From the NCBI GenBank assembly GCA_963810525.1, contig CAWENB010000003.1:620001-684000 (forward strand): a DNA stretch of 64,000 bases. Direction: 5' to 3'. Source of the stretch: JAICLK01 sp963810525 (GTDB taxonomy: Bacteria; Patescibacteriota; Saccharimonadia; Saccharimonadales; UBA4665). Below the pieces are notes generated by a model. It made no database searches. It was not told the origin of the DNA and was given only the letters and a program-made list of their open reading frames with translations. This document shows, piece after piece, positions 29,701-36,378 of this stretch. Each line of letters starts with the position of its first letter. The stretch's first letter is position 1. The position numbers and the translations under genes are program-made.

Positions 29701-29752
29701 CAGCAACCAAGACACCAGCAACCTTGTCTGGCTACTAATTACATTGCAGTAA
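17786..29752 (+). CDS. Giant modular tail-fibre-like surface protein 1 (3988 aa)
   Basis: An intact 12-kb gene. Residues 1-68 form a basic/hydrophobic extension, 69-86 a hydrophobic core and AQSYA (88-92) a likely signal-peptidase site, so it is exported. The mature start (NTLNFQARLENASGSIAPDGNYNV...) resembles N-terminal domains of phage-fibre-like proteins. Long Ser/Thr/Gly/Asn-rich stretches with repeating xINIGxxx or xTIGxxx strands suggest beta-helical stalks. Interspersed modules include a concanavalin-like domain (about 478-672), an FN3-like domain (about 720-835) and a discoidin-like domain (about 1060-1195). Near the C-terminus (about 3627-3760) is a GDVLTVG...VGVVSTNP...ALTGRVPVKVS region like fibre chaperone/peptidase-G2 domains, then a DUF2190-like tail. 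It is probably an adhesin or fibre; ligand unknown. No sortase motif or C-terminal membrane anchor is seen. Confidence 0.8.
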   Translation: MFKPKPRKPVLLAFAFKLYYGFVRRLSSIFKQIFGLQGVFKAVFWQNQRLRITAVVTFKQNCVWKALAVVTSLSLSFAFAYIFAFTPAQSYAATNNTLNFQARLENASGSIAPDGNYNVSFHLFNASSSSGSTDTGCGTDSNCLWSEQYTYNSGAGSSDVRIHVANGYLSVNLGSNTAFPGTINWAQNLYLTMDIGGTSGSSVTWDGQMSPRIQLTGVPYAFQAYSASQLQELQGTYTDTLQFMTDTTQANTITLPDLGGSFGLLALQSSSPGTQQTGNFNISGTGLLNTLDATGSGTANTLTIGAANASTTGGGINLGTNVTTGAVTIGGSTTTGNITLGQYNGSSTNTINIGNGATTGTQSVNIATAATGSGANAVTVGSANGASTTTINGGTGSTAVNLTTGTNGSINATANGTGNINLTTNSSSSGVVVKSATNSTTAFQIQSASATFLNADSVNQIITTKALNVGSASNESGATRLFSDGFESGDMRMWPSWAGTITLDTATVRNGKYAAKIAPSSIAYAQTPVASNATLYGRTYFDVATLGTSRTPLIDFGTGAVTNPTGQLYIYLNASGDVCFDQTLNSHTNPCSTTVASSSVWHELETKVTIGSGTGAIQVWLDGVLVTSNSNAINLSGQNFGTTNLSNFAIGNGSYNPNATLYFDDVAVDSVDVGDSASLSVNDSLHVSGPAAFGNAINVNGNTSLQGNLVVTGGVKGGLAINNLSTPGAPTITASGGGGSNNYSYEIAAVSATGGITPASSAGSSGAVQPNPLDGTHYNTIVWGAVTGAVSYNVYRTAGPMSQGLIANVTGNSYNDTGAAASGSAPSTDTSGELTLQGGQVTDLTTSGASTLTIDTGGAAALSLGNANASSVSIGGTGTTGTITIGKYNGSSTSTIDIGANAGSSTTQNIHIGDSSSGTNNVTIGSSNGSSTTTINGAGGITLSGNTTVSSGKSLTAPTIYGSSAASGNLTIDSTSNGMKGNVLIAQSGGKVGIGTASPNYTLDVNGTAGISQLAYNGPNAVYNDAQTSASGALLDPLLLNDPNAIALHPVVASSTQYWGGSSWATWSDSVAQGLLTTSHENAGSTIDYTHQQFRFTVSGMAWTCSNAINVIRDWTGYDATALLSVETSPNDSTWTTQINAVNMGDTEQSWVGDGICSGDDYWRVTLNYPNLTSGQSFTLRQIEVFSTRGGTSGDAKELQATDYTGTWLNSNLAIGYTSGQSSAALAVNGNANITGNLYVGSSIDTISNNNLAVGNNNATGVDIGNTGLNNLTTIYGSGLVKSATGLNSTTAFQVQNATGGSVLTVDTSSNSTQGQVVLGKVNTDNGTLVLESYNSGSGGGSVTLQAPNITSGNSYTLALPTSESDNKCLQSGTTSGGVTPLVFGTCGSSGSFIDNQTTQQTSANFNIQSITGQVAAKIQGASGQDILDLYGSASSTTPVASVNGSGVLTLQGGQTQDIISTGSNNLTIDTAGAATLNLGTANATTVQIGKSSFSSGTQTINIGNNTTSGGTTNVVLGSTTSGSTTLLHGGGAYESITNSGVGIGTSSASTALEVYQNTNADVTSQVNNGYSGKAAYLQTNANSNWSGYESTGTGQNWAMGQLGSTSYSLTDETNSKSPFSVASNSPTNSLTINTSGVGINTTSSGSALSIAGDLSLTGAQQTNGLGFVIGGTNGWFTLGTLTLPQNGYNAEIKIYAGSGYNASQGQNGYVDLFIRTSNGSSTDSHGFAASGFAEAYGESNFLSGIKLVSNNPGTAATAYTIYADANTWIGQGFYTVQTNGGSWASNVVTASDPGAASSTVMIVPFQDYIQNNVIVQNGYIGANNTNPLYPVDATGDINTSGSYLIGGADINTAGTLSNVAYLNATTTNFTGTNLQHNGNTVCDNSNNCGYEATGGTDFIKNQTSQQSSANFNISGEGQLGTLDATGSGSANTLTVGSSATTTGAINIGGSITSGTITIGNSSGAQTGTIAIGTGTGTETLNFGTGGTAAKTVTLGSTASTSATTIQSGTGNLSLQTQGTGTLGVGNNAVAQTIVVGNTTGATAVTVQSGTGALNLQSQGTGGINIATNAIAQTVTIGNSTGATSVVINSGTGAVNIGTNATTHTTTVGSTNSTSSTVIQSGTGNLSLQTQGTGTLGVGNNAVAQTIVVGNTTGATAVTVQSGTGALNLQSQGTGGINIATNAIAQTVTIGNTTGASAVTIQSGTGGVNLGTTSVTTGAVTIGGTGTTGNITLGQTSTGNNTINIGASAGNTYTQTINIGTSTTNGSTSNVNIGPGTSGTATGTTTIAQNAVIGSKAGTTLTVGQNNVPNAKLNVNTGSTVAFRAYQAGTYDVGQFAETGTGVGTVTTNATVNVVGSSTQFTQYFQVGDAIQIGSQLRTISSITDDTHLAVGVAFTSSASGQTYYRGVVGAGTVTTNGTAAIVGSGTSFTTTFQVGDSIMINGESNIGTIASITDNTHLTLYSAAATSASGLAYARYGYDRLDIKANGNVGIGTNNSSAALMIQPTGVGQTGLLLQAANGQTATLMNVQDSSSNSLLGITANGSGSDTVNVGYNGSSAVNATVNIGNASNGNQTVTVGSTSGSSTTNIQSGSGGLNLNNNVNNDTNINAGTSTGYVNIGNSAANDVSVTSGSSITNTVGNTVQTITDGGETIQNNDWSENALEVQDANSNTMFQVDTNDWQADVGYTSLTSGNGPASGVTLDVGGAVQQQGMLTDGTGSSDAGYWAELGYCDIQTQYDDCDTTINVLGGYDGGDEAADQATISARVKQQPAMGSLPYVDVTVNGVAEGINASNIAAVVTTNNGSDTIVELWGQINNNYEQWAYAPGINNQQYSSYAGWQWTPTTALQASLPTGVAGGTFYAQYGDTFANTMWVQPASGTDTALDVYDSGSSIDVLKVSTNNDCVGIDGSCGGAGEALTLNTGNDDYGWMQTDGTVALGSALDDTNGGAVGTYTDNNFGLFTNNNSADAETIYTDGSSQFKSYSDNTQAFSVLQNSSGDQVFAVDTSNGQAVLGDSANMNGQLAFDDSGDSNQITLGTDSTGEFNLTVPGNTSSSNNLPKFDSSATYWQTGTTSTTWNPGNYTVGNFTDRYMLIQINDALSTCTNTLSITYNGTSMSLIGKTYFSSTGVYCTWLFGLKQPAVGTHAISVSSSASGNASYFMSISSWFNVNQTTPYGSFQASSASQTGAPQLTDAWPANRLVVDNAAVYAGSQCTTTFDEQIGPGAGQTPELEYCDYPDSSNNTYNYMDVGVSDKQSTGKTMTMSWGGGFGWWAETAVDLIGDTGGTNTFGDTSTSGTTDTYNNGVYNCSLYWNYYTGTVSTITAGVYNINSTYKSGQAAIYNAPESGNAIGQLLGSSSSTTLTSGSNTFTLSSSVQVHANEWYWLCFASNLPNNSGTYSTYNVLKHDNTNSESEYDILSGFSYGSWPSSGSGGGVGGYTGWYFDQFEMYANVSLNNPSGTALSLNNTGQLTLQNPINSQSAFQVQDADGNMVFGVDTSTDQVDLGGSLDASTYTNTSSFNSNETVYVPQTAFAYVLTNQNSSNSSAVTITYNITGVPNTDGAMIAISSASSSEHGYNDTVTVEINGTTISNNTTSSSTPQHYNYLVMYLAGTWQFIGYGPTGNNSTASPPADYSEWIDYSGSSVPQPGDVLTVGDSPTTVKDASAPDDPHLVGVVSTNPYETAGRDDGHSVVLALTGRVPVKVSLQNGPISPGDPLTSSSTPGVAMKATAPGNIIGTALEAYDGTQSTDEITVQLHVGFDDPGNTSNGDQIQGSASISGGLTVNGNGTFGANLTVAGTTTTQGLMVNGDATISALAVSGDTSLDTLELSGDATLNGNLTVKGTAQFAGDTLLTAKVNTRQATIKQFIASKPIKAGSVVVLDSSPGNVGQVTTTTTAEDTRVIGVAVNDAANAGDSIDVAVGGWVQAEVDTTKDQNGNVPVPIAPGELLVTSASEGTIQASGGPKPGSILGKSTSNQDTSNLVWLLITLQ
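17994..18775 (+). repeat. Constant export/N-terminal module, copy 1
   Basis: These 782 bp appear identical to 36713-37494 in giant gene 2 (and so to the same part of gene 3, 55714-56495). The codons just upstream, encoding the pre-signal extension, are clearly diverged between genes 1 and 2. Sudden onset of identity at the signal hydrophobic core points to gene conversion or recent recombination. Confidence 0.85.
23801..24021 (+). repeat. Internal direct repeat in giant gene 1, unit 1
   Basis: Identical over 221 bp to 24140-24360, with a 339-bp period (113 codons, in frame). It encodes beta-helix-like strands of the type GTGNLSLQTQGTGTLGVGN. Confidence 0.85.
24140..24360 (+). repeat. Internal direct repeat in giant gene 1, unit 2
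   Basis: Second copy of the 221-bp unit at 23801-24021. Unequal crossing-over between the two would add or remove 113 residues without breaking the frame. Confidence 0.85.
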
Positions 29753-29896
29753 ACGAGCCTCGCTCTGTAATAGTAAGAATTAATATTCTACCGTTTCTTT
29801 CACAACGATATCTAAACTTACTTTTCTCTCGGTTAAATGAGGGTTGTTGTAAAAAGTCTAAATTACCTGTTGAGCAAGAAGAGGGGCGCAACGTTA

Positions 29897-32326
29897 TCAA
29901 GATGGCAGATACCATACCTGGTTAATCCCGCCATTGCACGTCCACAAATCTAGCTGGGTGTTATTAACGGTGGAGAACGACGGATCGTCGAGGCACTTGC
30001 CAGACTCCGGGTTAACCAATGCCGCACCGTTCGATATCCATTGTTGCGCACCTGTACCGTTGCAGCTAAACAAATCCGTTTTCGTCCCATTGGCAACGCC
30101 TCCTTGATAAGCGTCGAGGCACTTGCCGTTGATTTCGATAGTGCCGGTGCTGCTAATCGTCCAATTCTGAGCCGCTCCGTCATTGCAGGTGAATATATCT
30201 ACTTTAGTTAAGTCGTCCGTTCCGTTTCCGTAGTCGTCAAGACACTTGCCGTCAATGCCGGACTTTATTGGGCCGGTCGTGGTCAGGGGGTTTACACTGA
30301 AATTTTTGAATTGCACATTAGTCCAGCTGCTTTCGATACCGGCGAGACCCGAACCGTAAGACGTATCGGCTATGGTAGAAACCGTCTGGCCGTCAATAAT
30401 ACCGGTGATGGTGCCATTGAGCATATCGAGAGAAATAGTATGCCACGAGTGCAGTCCGGGTGGGGCAATGATACCGCTTTCCAGTGTCGTCCTACCACTG
30501 CCGTTCGAGTTCTTATACAGGTTCCAAGACCCGCTGTCGTTCAGCGTCAACTCGTAACCGTCAAATCGTTCGATATCACCAACGTTACTGGACTGATTGC
30601 CGTATCTGCCGATAACACCGGCTGTCGAGCCGGCAGTCTCGAACAGCGCATCGGTAGTAACGTTGTAATTACCCCAATGTTTATCTCCTACGATACCATA
30701 AGGGAAGCGTGGCTCGTGCGTACTGTGGCTCCAATAGACCGGTGTTTCAGGTGCCATTTGTTGAATACATTCTCCGGTTATTCCACCTTGGCAATTGGTA
30801 TATACAAACGCCCCGTCCATCGGGCTGAAGTCTACCGGTTCATTGCTGCCATCAGGGGTTGCAGTGAAGGGCAGCTGCATAATTTTATTCGGAAGCTGCG
30901 AGCCTGCGCCTTTCGATTGGCCGCTAGTCGTAGTAAATGTGACCACGTAACCGGCCGGTATCGTGTATGAGAATGTGCCATCTGACGGAAGTATGTCCGC
31001 TTGGTGCACGAACCAGCCGCTAGCGTTATTGCTCCAGAGATTCGTCTCCCAGACGTGCACTGTAGAGGCATTAAGTCCGCCTTTTACACTGACCTTGACA
31101 GTTTGCGGCAGCACCTGTTGACCAGCATACGAGCTGGTGTTTTCGGCGACCATCGACCACGCGGAGTGGTCCGGCTTCTGGTAAGTATTGTAGGTGCCGC
31201 TGTTGCCGATGGTTTTGTTGGCGCCGCCGACATGCAGCCAACCTTGGTCGACGAACTGGGTGGTCTGGGCGATCGCCCACATCATCTTATTGACGCTGTA
31301 ATTTCCGGACCACGGCTGGTCTGCCGTAATGAGGCCGCGGTTCTCAAAAGGAAGCCCCGGTGCTATCGAATTTACAAGCGGCCATTCCAGGAAACCGGTA
31401 AGGCCGGCCTGGATGTAGCCGTTATTGATTGACCGTACCATCGCGGCAGCGCCTCCATTCGAGTCCATAGCGCCAAGCTCGGAAGCCCATAAGGGTTTGC
31501 CTAGACTTCGTGCTGTGGGCGTCGTGGTGCACACAAAGCCGGTAGTCGGGGCCTGGCATGGATTATGCTCGCCGACGACACTGACAGCTGCATCGAAGCT
31601 CGAATCCGAAGCCATCGCGTTAGCCACTGCCCAGTCGGTAGTCGGGTCCTGGTCGGACAGAAGGATCTGAACGTTCCCGTAGCCATGAAGATTGAGTGCG
31701 GTGCGCAGATTCTTGGTCCAATTTGCGTCGTAGGAGGCCTCGTTCCAGCCGCCAATGTAACTAATGCTAAGATTGTGCGATTTAGCGCAGTTAAGCCAGT
31801 CGACTACGTAATTAACGTCTTTATGCGTCCATAATGTCTGATTGCCGTTGCCGACCCAGCCCGGCGCCGCCCACTGCAGGCCGTAGAGTTTTATATTGGG
31901 GTTACGTGCCACCGCTTGCTCGGCCAGCCACCATTCGTAACCTGAGTTGCAATCAAGCTGCCCCTGAGTGTGCTCAATTGAAGGTTCGGCACCGTCCGTA
32001 GAGTTGGCATCGCCGCCGATCTCCAGCTTAAGCAGTTGGATATTCGCTCCATAGTCTGGTTTGAACAAATAATTAAGTATCTGACTGCGCTCGGGTTCAG
32101 GATAATCTATGAGATATCTCGAGTTGCCGCCGCCGCCGGAAATTGCACCAACACCCTGAAATGCGGGCCCAGCTTGTGAACCGTCAATCGTGATATCGGT
32201 TACGGATGGTGACACGGCGCTGGTGGTCGAAATGAAAACTATCGCAAAGAGCAGGGTAGAGGCGGCGAAGATGGACGCGTGTCGCGCGTTCACCGGACCT
32301 GTAAACCGCCCCAAATTTAAACCCAT
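29897..32326 (-). CDS. Secreted GH59 galactocerebrosidase-like hydrolase with ricin-type lectin domain
   Basis: An 809-aa protein. A hydrophobic segment (about 17-37, ending TSA) acts as signal peptide or anchor. The catalytic TIM barrel and following domains match the galactosylceramidase (GALC) family: FQGVGAISGGGGNSR, YPEPERSQILNYLFKP, and an acid/base Glu196 in IGGWNEASYD and nucleophile Glu283 in LWASELG. A GALC-like beta-sandwich and lectin-like domain follow to about residue 670. The last ~130 residues are three beta-trefoil repeats (GKCLDD/A...DLFSC/DLWTC...QxW), a ricin-type carbohydrate-binding domain. It should release galactose from beta-galactosides outside the cell. Known GH59 enzymes act on galactolipids and related substrates; the target here is unknown. 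It is transcribed against giant gene 1. Horizontal acquisition is likely but unproven. Confidence 0.88.
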   Translation of the reverse strand: MGLNLGRFTGPVNARHASIFAASTLLFAIVFISTTSAVSPSVTDITIDGSQAGPAFQGVGAISGGGGNSRYLIDYPEPERSQILNYLFKPDYGANIQLLKLEIGGDANSTDGAEPSIEHTQGQLDCNSGYEWWLAEQAVARNPNIKLYGLQWAAPGWVGNGNQTLWTHKDVNYVVDWLNCAKSHNLSISYIGGWNEASYDANWTKNLRTALNLHGYGNVQILLSDQDPTTDWAVANAMASDSSFDAAVSVVGEHNPCQAPTTGFVCTTTPTARSLGKPLWASELGAMDSNGGAAAMVRSINNGYIQAGLTGFLEWPLVNSIAPGLPFENRGLITADQPWSGNYSVNKMMWAIAQTTQFVDQGWLHVGGANKTIGNSGTYNTYQKPDHSAWSMVAENTSSYAGQQVLPQTVKVSVKGGLNASTVHVWETNLWSNNASGWFVHQADILPSDGTFSYTIPAGYVVTFTTTSGQSKGAGSQLPNKIMQLPFTATPDGSNEPVDFSPMDGAFVYTNCQGGITGECIQQMAPETPVYWSHSTHEPRFPYGIVGDKHWGNYNVTTDALFETAGSTAGVIGRYGNQSSNVGDIERFDGYELTLNDSGSWNLYKNSNGSGRTTLESGIIAPPGLHSWHTISLDMLNGTITGIIDGQTVSTIADTSYGSGLAGIESSWTNVQFKNFSVNPLTTTGPIKSGIDGKCLDDYGNGTDDLTKVDIFTCNDGAAQNWTISSTGTIEINGKCLDAYQGGVANGTKTDLFSCNGTGAQQWISNGAALVNPESGKCLDDPSFSTVNNTQLDLWTCNGGINQVWYLPS

Positions 32327-32481
32327 AGACCTTACGCAGCCTCAAAAACTAATGCGGGAAATGTCAAGCCACTCATCGCCATTCCTAAAACTTTATACAT
32401 GTCTATTTAAACTGCTTATCTTTCAAACGTCAACCTGAGGCGTGTAAAAACGTGTGCCAAGCAGAGAACTCATGATCAACT

Positions 32482-32510
32482 TTGAGCATGGCAAATGCAC
32501 GTGCTAAGCT
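32482..32510 (+). promoter_or_regulatory. Possible promoter of the thioredoxin-fold gene
   Basis: TTGAGC (32482-32487), a 17-nt spacer and TAAGCT (32505-32510). The ATG (32519) is 8 nt after the -10 box and lacks a Shine-Dalgarno, which again suggests a leaderless mRNA. The -10 is weak. Confidence 0.4.
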
Positions 32511-32518
32511 TAATGTAT

Positions 32519-32794
32519 ATGAAACTGCTAGTGTTGTACCGGCCGAATTCCGAACATGGTCGCGCCGTGGAAAGCTTTATTCGGGATTTCAAATATCAGC
32601 ATGAATCTAATGCCGATAAACTGGACGTGATAGACATCGACAGTCGCGACGGTACGGCCACGGCCAGCTTATACGACATAATGCAGCATCCCGCAGTGCT
32701 GGTTTTGGGTGATGACGGGCAATTGGTGAAATCCTGGGTAGGTGAAAATCTGCCGCTCATGGACGAACTCGTCGGCTATATGTACATACCGTGA
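32519..32794 (+). CDS. Small thioredoxin-fold-like protein without CxxC
   Basis: A 91-aa protein starting MKLLVLYRPNSEHGRAVESF, then a KLDVIDIDSRDG strand, MQHPAVLVLGDDGQLVKSW and a C-terminal helix. The order of strands and the cis-Pro-like HPAVLVL segment match glutaredoxin/thioredoxin folds, but there is no cysteine at the active-site position (RPNSEHG), so it cannot be a dithiol oxidoreductase. ATG 32519 was chosen because it begins the first beta strand; the longer frame from 32495 would start upstream of the predicted transcript. It lies between the GH59 gene (divergent) and the ileS T-box. Function unknown. Confidence 0.65.
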   Translation: MKLLVLYRPNSEHGRAVESFIRDFKYQHESNADKLDVIDIDSRDGTATASLYDIMQHPAVLVLGDDGQLVKSWVGENLPLMDELVGYMYIP

Positions 32795-32870
32795 GGTGCC
32801 TTGAAGATTGTGCACAGTTCCACTATAGTAGAAAGTGCAAATTGGGAAATGTGTTTTATCGTCATTTGCG

Positions 32871-33066
32871 GCGATGAGTGAGTGGCTATCAACCACGAAT
32901 GCAGCGGGAAGAAAAGTATTATGCTTAGTAGAACCCGACGGGTAAGCCCGTTACAGCGGTAAACGAGCGCTTTTTAGGATCACCTAAAGGGAAGCCGGAT
33001 GGTACCTCCGTGGATAACGGATCCGGCAGTCTGAAAGGGTGATTTTTGAATTTCATAGAAGGGACC
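32871..33066 (+). promoter_or_regulatory. Isoleucine T-box riboswitch (translational, ultrashort Stem I)
   Basis: All parts can be placed. Ultrashort Stem I is GTGG/CCAC (32882-32885 with 32893-32896) with loop CTATCAA presenting an ATC isoleucine codon (32888-32890). Stem II is CGGG/CCCG (32905-32908 with 32934-32937) with AGTA and GAA S-turn elements. There are hairpins at 32938-32951 and 32973-32988. The antisequestrator has helix A1 GCCGGA/TCCGGC (32994-32999 with 33022-33027), the 7-nt bulge TGGTACC (33000-33006) and helix A2 TCCGT/ACGGA. GGTACCT (33001-33007) can instead pair with AGGGACC (33060-33066), which includes the ileS Shine-Dalgarno. Uncharged tRNA-Ile should free the ribosome site. 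This is the actinobacterial ileS type. Confidence 0.88.
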
Positions 33067-33069
33067 GGC

Positions 33070-36016
33070 ATGAAATTTAAACAAGGCACACGCCGAAAAC
33101 CAATCGAATACGAAAAAGATCTTGTACGCCACTGGAAGGAGCACCAGACGTTCGAGAAATCCGTCGACATGCGTTCAAAGAGCAATGCATTCGTGTTCTA
33201 TGACGGGCCGCCATTTATCACCGGCGTACCGCACCACGGCACACTGCTGAGTTCTATTGTCAAAGACGCGGTGCCCCGTTTCTGGACAATGAAAGGCAAA
33301 AGGGTCGAACGGGTGTGGGGCTGGGATTGCCACGGCTTGCCGGCAGAGGTGTTTACCGAGCAGAAGCTTGGTATACGAGATAGACGCGATATTGGCACAA
33401 AAGTAACGCTCGAGGAGTACATCACCACCTGCCGCGAGAATATGGTGTTGACCGGTTCACTTTGGGAAGATACGATTGATCGAATCGGCCGCTGGGTTAA
33501 TTTTAAAGGCGCCTATCGCACGATGGACAAAGACTATATGGAGTCAGTCTGGTGGGCCTTTAAGAAACTGTATGAGGAAGGGAAGATTTACGAAGGCGAA
33601 AAGGTTCTACTTTATTGTACACGAGATGCCACGCCTATAAGTAAGGCTGAAGTCGCCATGGATAATTCATACCAGGATGTCACCGATCCTTCGGTGTACG
33701 TCAAATTCAAGCTGAAGGGCGATGACGTTTCCTTGCTGGCATGGACGACTACCCCTTGGACACTCCCGGCGAATACGGCGGTTGCCGTCAATGAAGACTT
33801 TACCTATGTCGAAGTTAAGCTTGAAGACGGGCAGCGATTAATCCTGGCAAAAAAACTCGCGGATAAGGTGCTGACGGACGAGAAGCATAACGTTGTACCA
33901 TACACTACATTGCGTACTTTGAAAGGGAAGGAGCTCGTGGGTAAAAGCTACGAACCGTTGTTCGAAGATCGTGGTAAAAATGCCCACAAAGTTTGGCATG
34001 CGGACTATGTCAGCCTTGATGAAGGAACTGGCGTGGTGCATTTGGCTCCGGCTTACGGTGAGGAAGATTTTGAGCTGGCTCAAATTGAAGGGTTTCCGAC
34101 CGTCAGCAATATCGATGATAACGGTTTTTATAAGAGCGGGGAGTGGAAAGGCCAGTATGTCTGGGACGCCAACAAACCGATAGCCAAAACTTTACACGGG
34201 AGAGGCGTCGTCTGGAAGGTTGAATACATCACCCACAGCTATCCGCATTGTCATCGCTGCGGCACCAAGCTTATGTACCGGGCGCACCCGAGCTGGTTCA
34301 TGAACATAGAAGGCCAGCGTGGACAGATGCTAGAACAAAACGGCAACGTCAATTGGTTCCCGAAACATATCAAGCACGGCCGGTTCGAGAAAACCGTTGA
34401 AAGTGCACCCGATTGGAACCTGAGCCGCGATCGATTTTGGGCAACCGCCATGCCGGTCTGGAAGGGAATTGATAAAAGCGGTAAAGAACATATCAAAGTG
34501 ATTGGAAGTTACGCTGAACTTAAGGAGATATCTGGAATAGAGCTCGTAGACTATCATCGACCGTGGATTGATGATGTGACCTTTACAATTGATGGAGTTG
34601 CATACAGGCGTATAGACAAGGTATTGGACTGTTGGTTCGAGAGCGGATCGATGCCGTTTGCCCAGTTTCATTATCCGTTTGAGAATGTCGAAAAGTTCGA
34701 GCAGAGCTTCCCGGCCGACTTTATTGTTGAGTATGTCGGACAGGTTCGTGCCTGGTTTTATTACCTGCATGCGGTCAGTGTCGGTCTGTTTGCGAAGAAC
34801 GCTTTCAAAAACGTCATCGTGACCGGCACGCTTGCCGGCAACGATGGACGCAAGATGAGCAAGCATTTCGGCAATTTTACCGATCCGAATCTGCTGATGG
34901 ACGAGTATTCGGCAGATGCGCTAAGATTTTTACTGCTTTCTTCACCGGTTCTGAACGGGGAAGACTTCTCGCTTGTCGATAAAGACGTAGCCGATGTCTC
35001 GAGAAAGCTGCAGCATGGTCTGGAACATGTACGACTTCTTTACGCTTTACGCTGATGTTGATGGCTGGGAATGGGATGGCGTCCTTGCTGATCCGCTCAC
35101 CTCGACCGAAAACCCGCTTGACCAATGGGTAGTTTCCCGGTTGCATCAGTTAATCAACGAAGTCGAGCAGAGTATGGAGCGCTATGATGTCCCAAATGCG
35201 TTAGCGCCCATACTGCCGTTTATAGATGACGCTTCGAACTGGTACGTACGTCGGTCTCGCCGCCGCTTCTGGAAGAGTGACGACGATGCTGATAAGCAGA
35301 GCGCTTACCAAACGCTTCATTACGTGCTGGTACAGCTGGCGCATGTAATGGCGCCGTTTACGCCCTTTTTGGCTGAAGAACTATACCAAAAGCTCACCGG
35401 TGGAGAATCGGTGCATTTGCGTGACTGGCCGGCGGTAGGGCACTCCAACGAGGTCGTCCTGCAGACTATGGCTGACATCCGGCGAGGTATTGAGCAGGGT
35501 CTATCTCAGCGTGCGGCTGCAAAGCTCAAAGTTCGACAGCCGCTCCAAAAAGTGAAGCTGTACCTAAGCGGGCAGGTTGCCAAAAATGAATTCCCGTTTT
35601 ACGAGCAGATTGTCCGTGAGGAACTCAACATCAAGGAGGTGCGGTTCGAGATTGAACCTGAATTACACCAGATTAGCAACTTACGAATGACAGAGCTGGA
35701 CACAAAGCTTACACCCGCGTTACGGCGAGAGGGAATGGTCAGGGAAATCATACGCCACGTCCAGAACGAGCGTAAAAAGGCGGGGCTCAAAGTTGACGAC
35801 AGGATTCACCTAAGTTTATCGACAACCAGCGATGAATTGCGCAGGGCCATAAACGAACATGCACAGACCATAGCCGATGAAACCCTGGCGGTAGAGTTGT
35901 CATTCGACACGACGCTCGGTTATCAGGCAAGCTGTGCCGTCGACGACGCACCGTTTACTTTGGCATTCGAAAAGGCTGATAAAAGAACGGAACCCGGAAA
36001 CAATAAGGCTGCATAA
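33070..36016 (+). CDS. ileS: Isoleucyl-tRNA synthetase, interrupted by a +1 offset
   Basis: A class I synthetase charging tRNA-Ile. The HIGH-equivalent is in GVPHHGTLLSS; WGWDCHGLPAE and the CP1 editing domain follow (about 170-390). KMSKH in GRKMSKHFGNF is the KMSKS loop. The pattern fits the eukaryotic-like IleRS type 2 group and lacks a C-terminal zinc finger. The literal frame stops at 35055. Dropping one C near 35008-35011 (CTG C AGC ATG) joins it to the anticodon-binding domain (SMVWNMYDFFTLYA...) running to 36016, giving about 981 aa, a normal length. ATG 33070 has GAAGGG 6 nt upstream, inside the T-box sequestrator; the longer frame would need TTG 33046. An essential gene, so the offset is probably an insertion error unless frameshifting occurs. 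Confidence 0.9.
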
Positions 36017-36157
36017 TTCCGACTCCGGAAGGGCATTGTGGATAGACTGTTGGCATTTTTGCACCCCATTGTTACTCGTACAACGCTAAAATGCGCTCAC
36101 GTGATGAGCTGACCGGCAGTGAATAGACGAAACCACCGGTAGCGTTATTATGTTATT

Positions 36158-36177
36158 CGATTTACAACGGAATTTCA
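36158..36177 (+). promoter_or_regulatory. Conserved 20-bp box upstream of giant gene 2
   Basis: These 20 bases are identical to 55160-55179 and lie 58 bp before the -35 box (57 bp in the other copy). The sequences between box and promoter have diverged, so the box stands out as a candidate activator or repressor site. The rest of 36017-36235, after ileS, holds nothing else recognised. Confidence 0.5.
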
Positions 36178-36235
36178 TTAATCATACGCTGTTTTTTACG
36201 GCCTTTTTGAGTGCCAATTTTGTGTTCATTTTCGG

Positions 36236-36378
36236 TTGCTTTAGCATATAGCGCTAATGGATAATAGGCATTACGGATTGGTGGAAATTCTTCGGGATTT
36301 CTGTTCATCCGTGCACAATACATATAAACACGGGGTCACTTAAAATCGTGGCACCACACAACACAAATCAACAACTAA
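36236..36378 (+). promoter_or_regulatory. Promoter and structured leader of giant gene 2
   Basis: TTGCTT (36236-36241), an 18-nt spacer and GATAAT (36260-36265). Outer stem ACGGAT/ATCCGT (36273-36278 with 36307-36312). Inner stem GAAATTC/GGATTTC (36284-36290 with 36295-36301) around a TTCG tetraloop. Compared with copy 1, the outer stem changes C-G to T-A at one pair and the inner stem changes G-T and T-G wobbles to A-T and T-A, so pairing is kept. The start ATG 36379 has no Shine-Dalgarno. Confidence 0.78.

Noticed and set aside
30311..31834. Plus-strand ORFs opposite the GH59 gene
   Set aside because: They are shadows of a minus-strand gene with clear catalytic motifs and have no family resemblance.
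36017..36030. Terminator after ileS
   Set aside because: TTCCG/CGGAA forms a 5-bp hairpin but no T tract follows.
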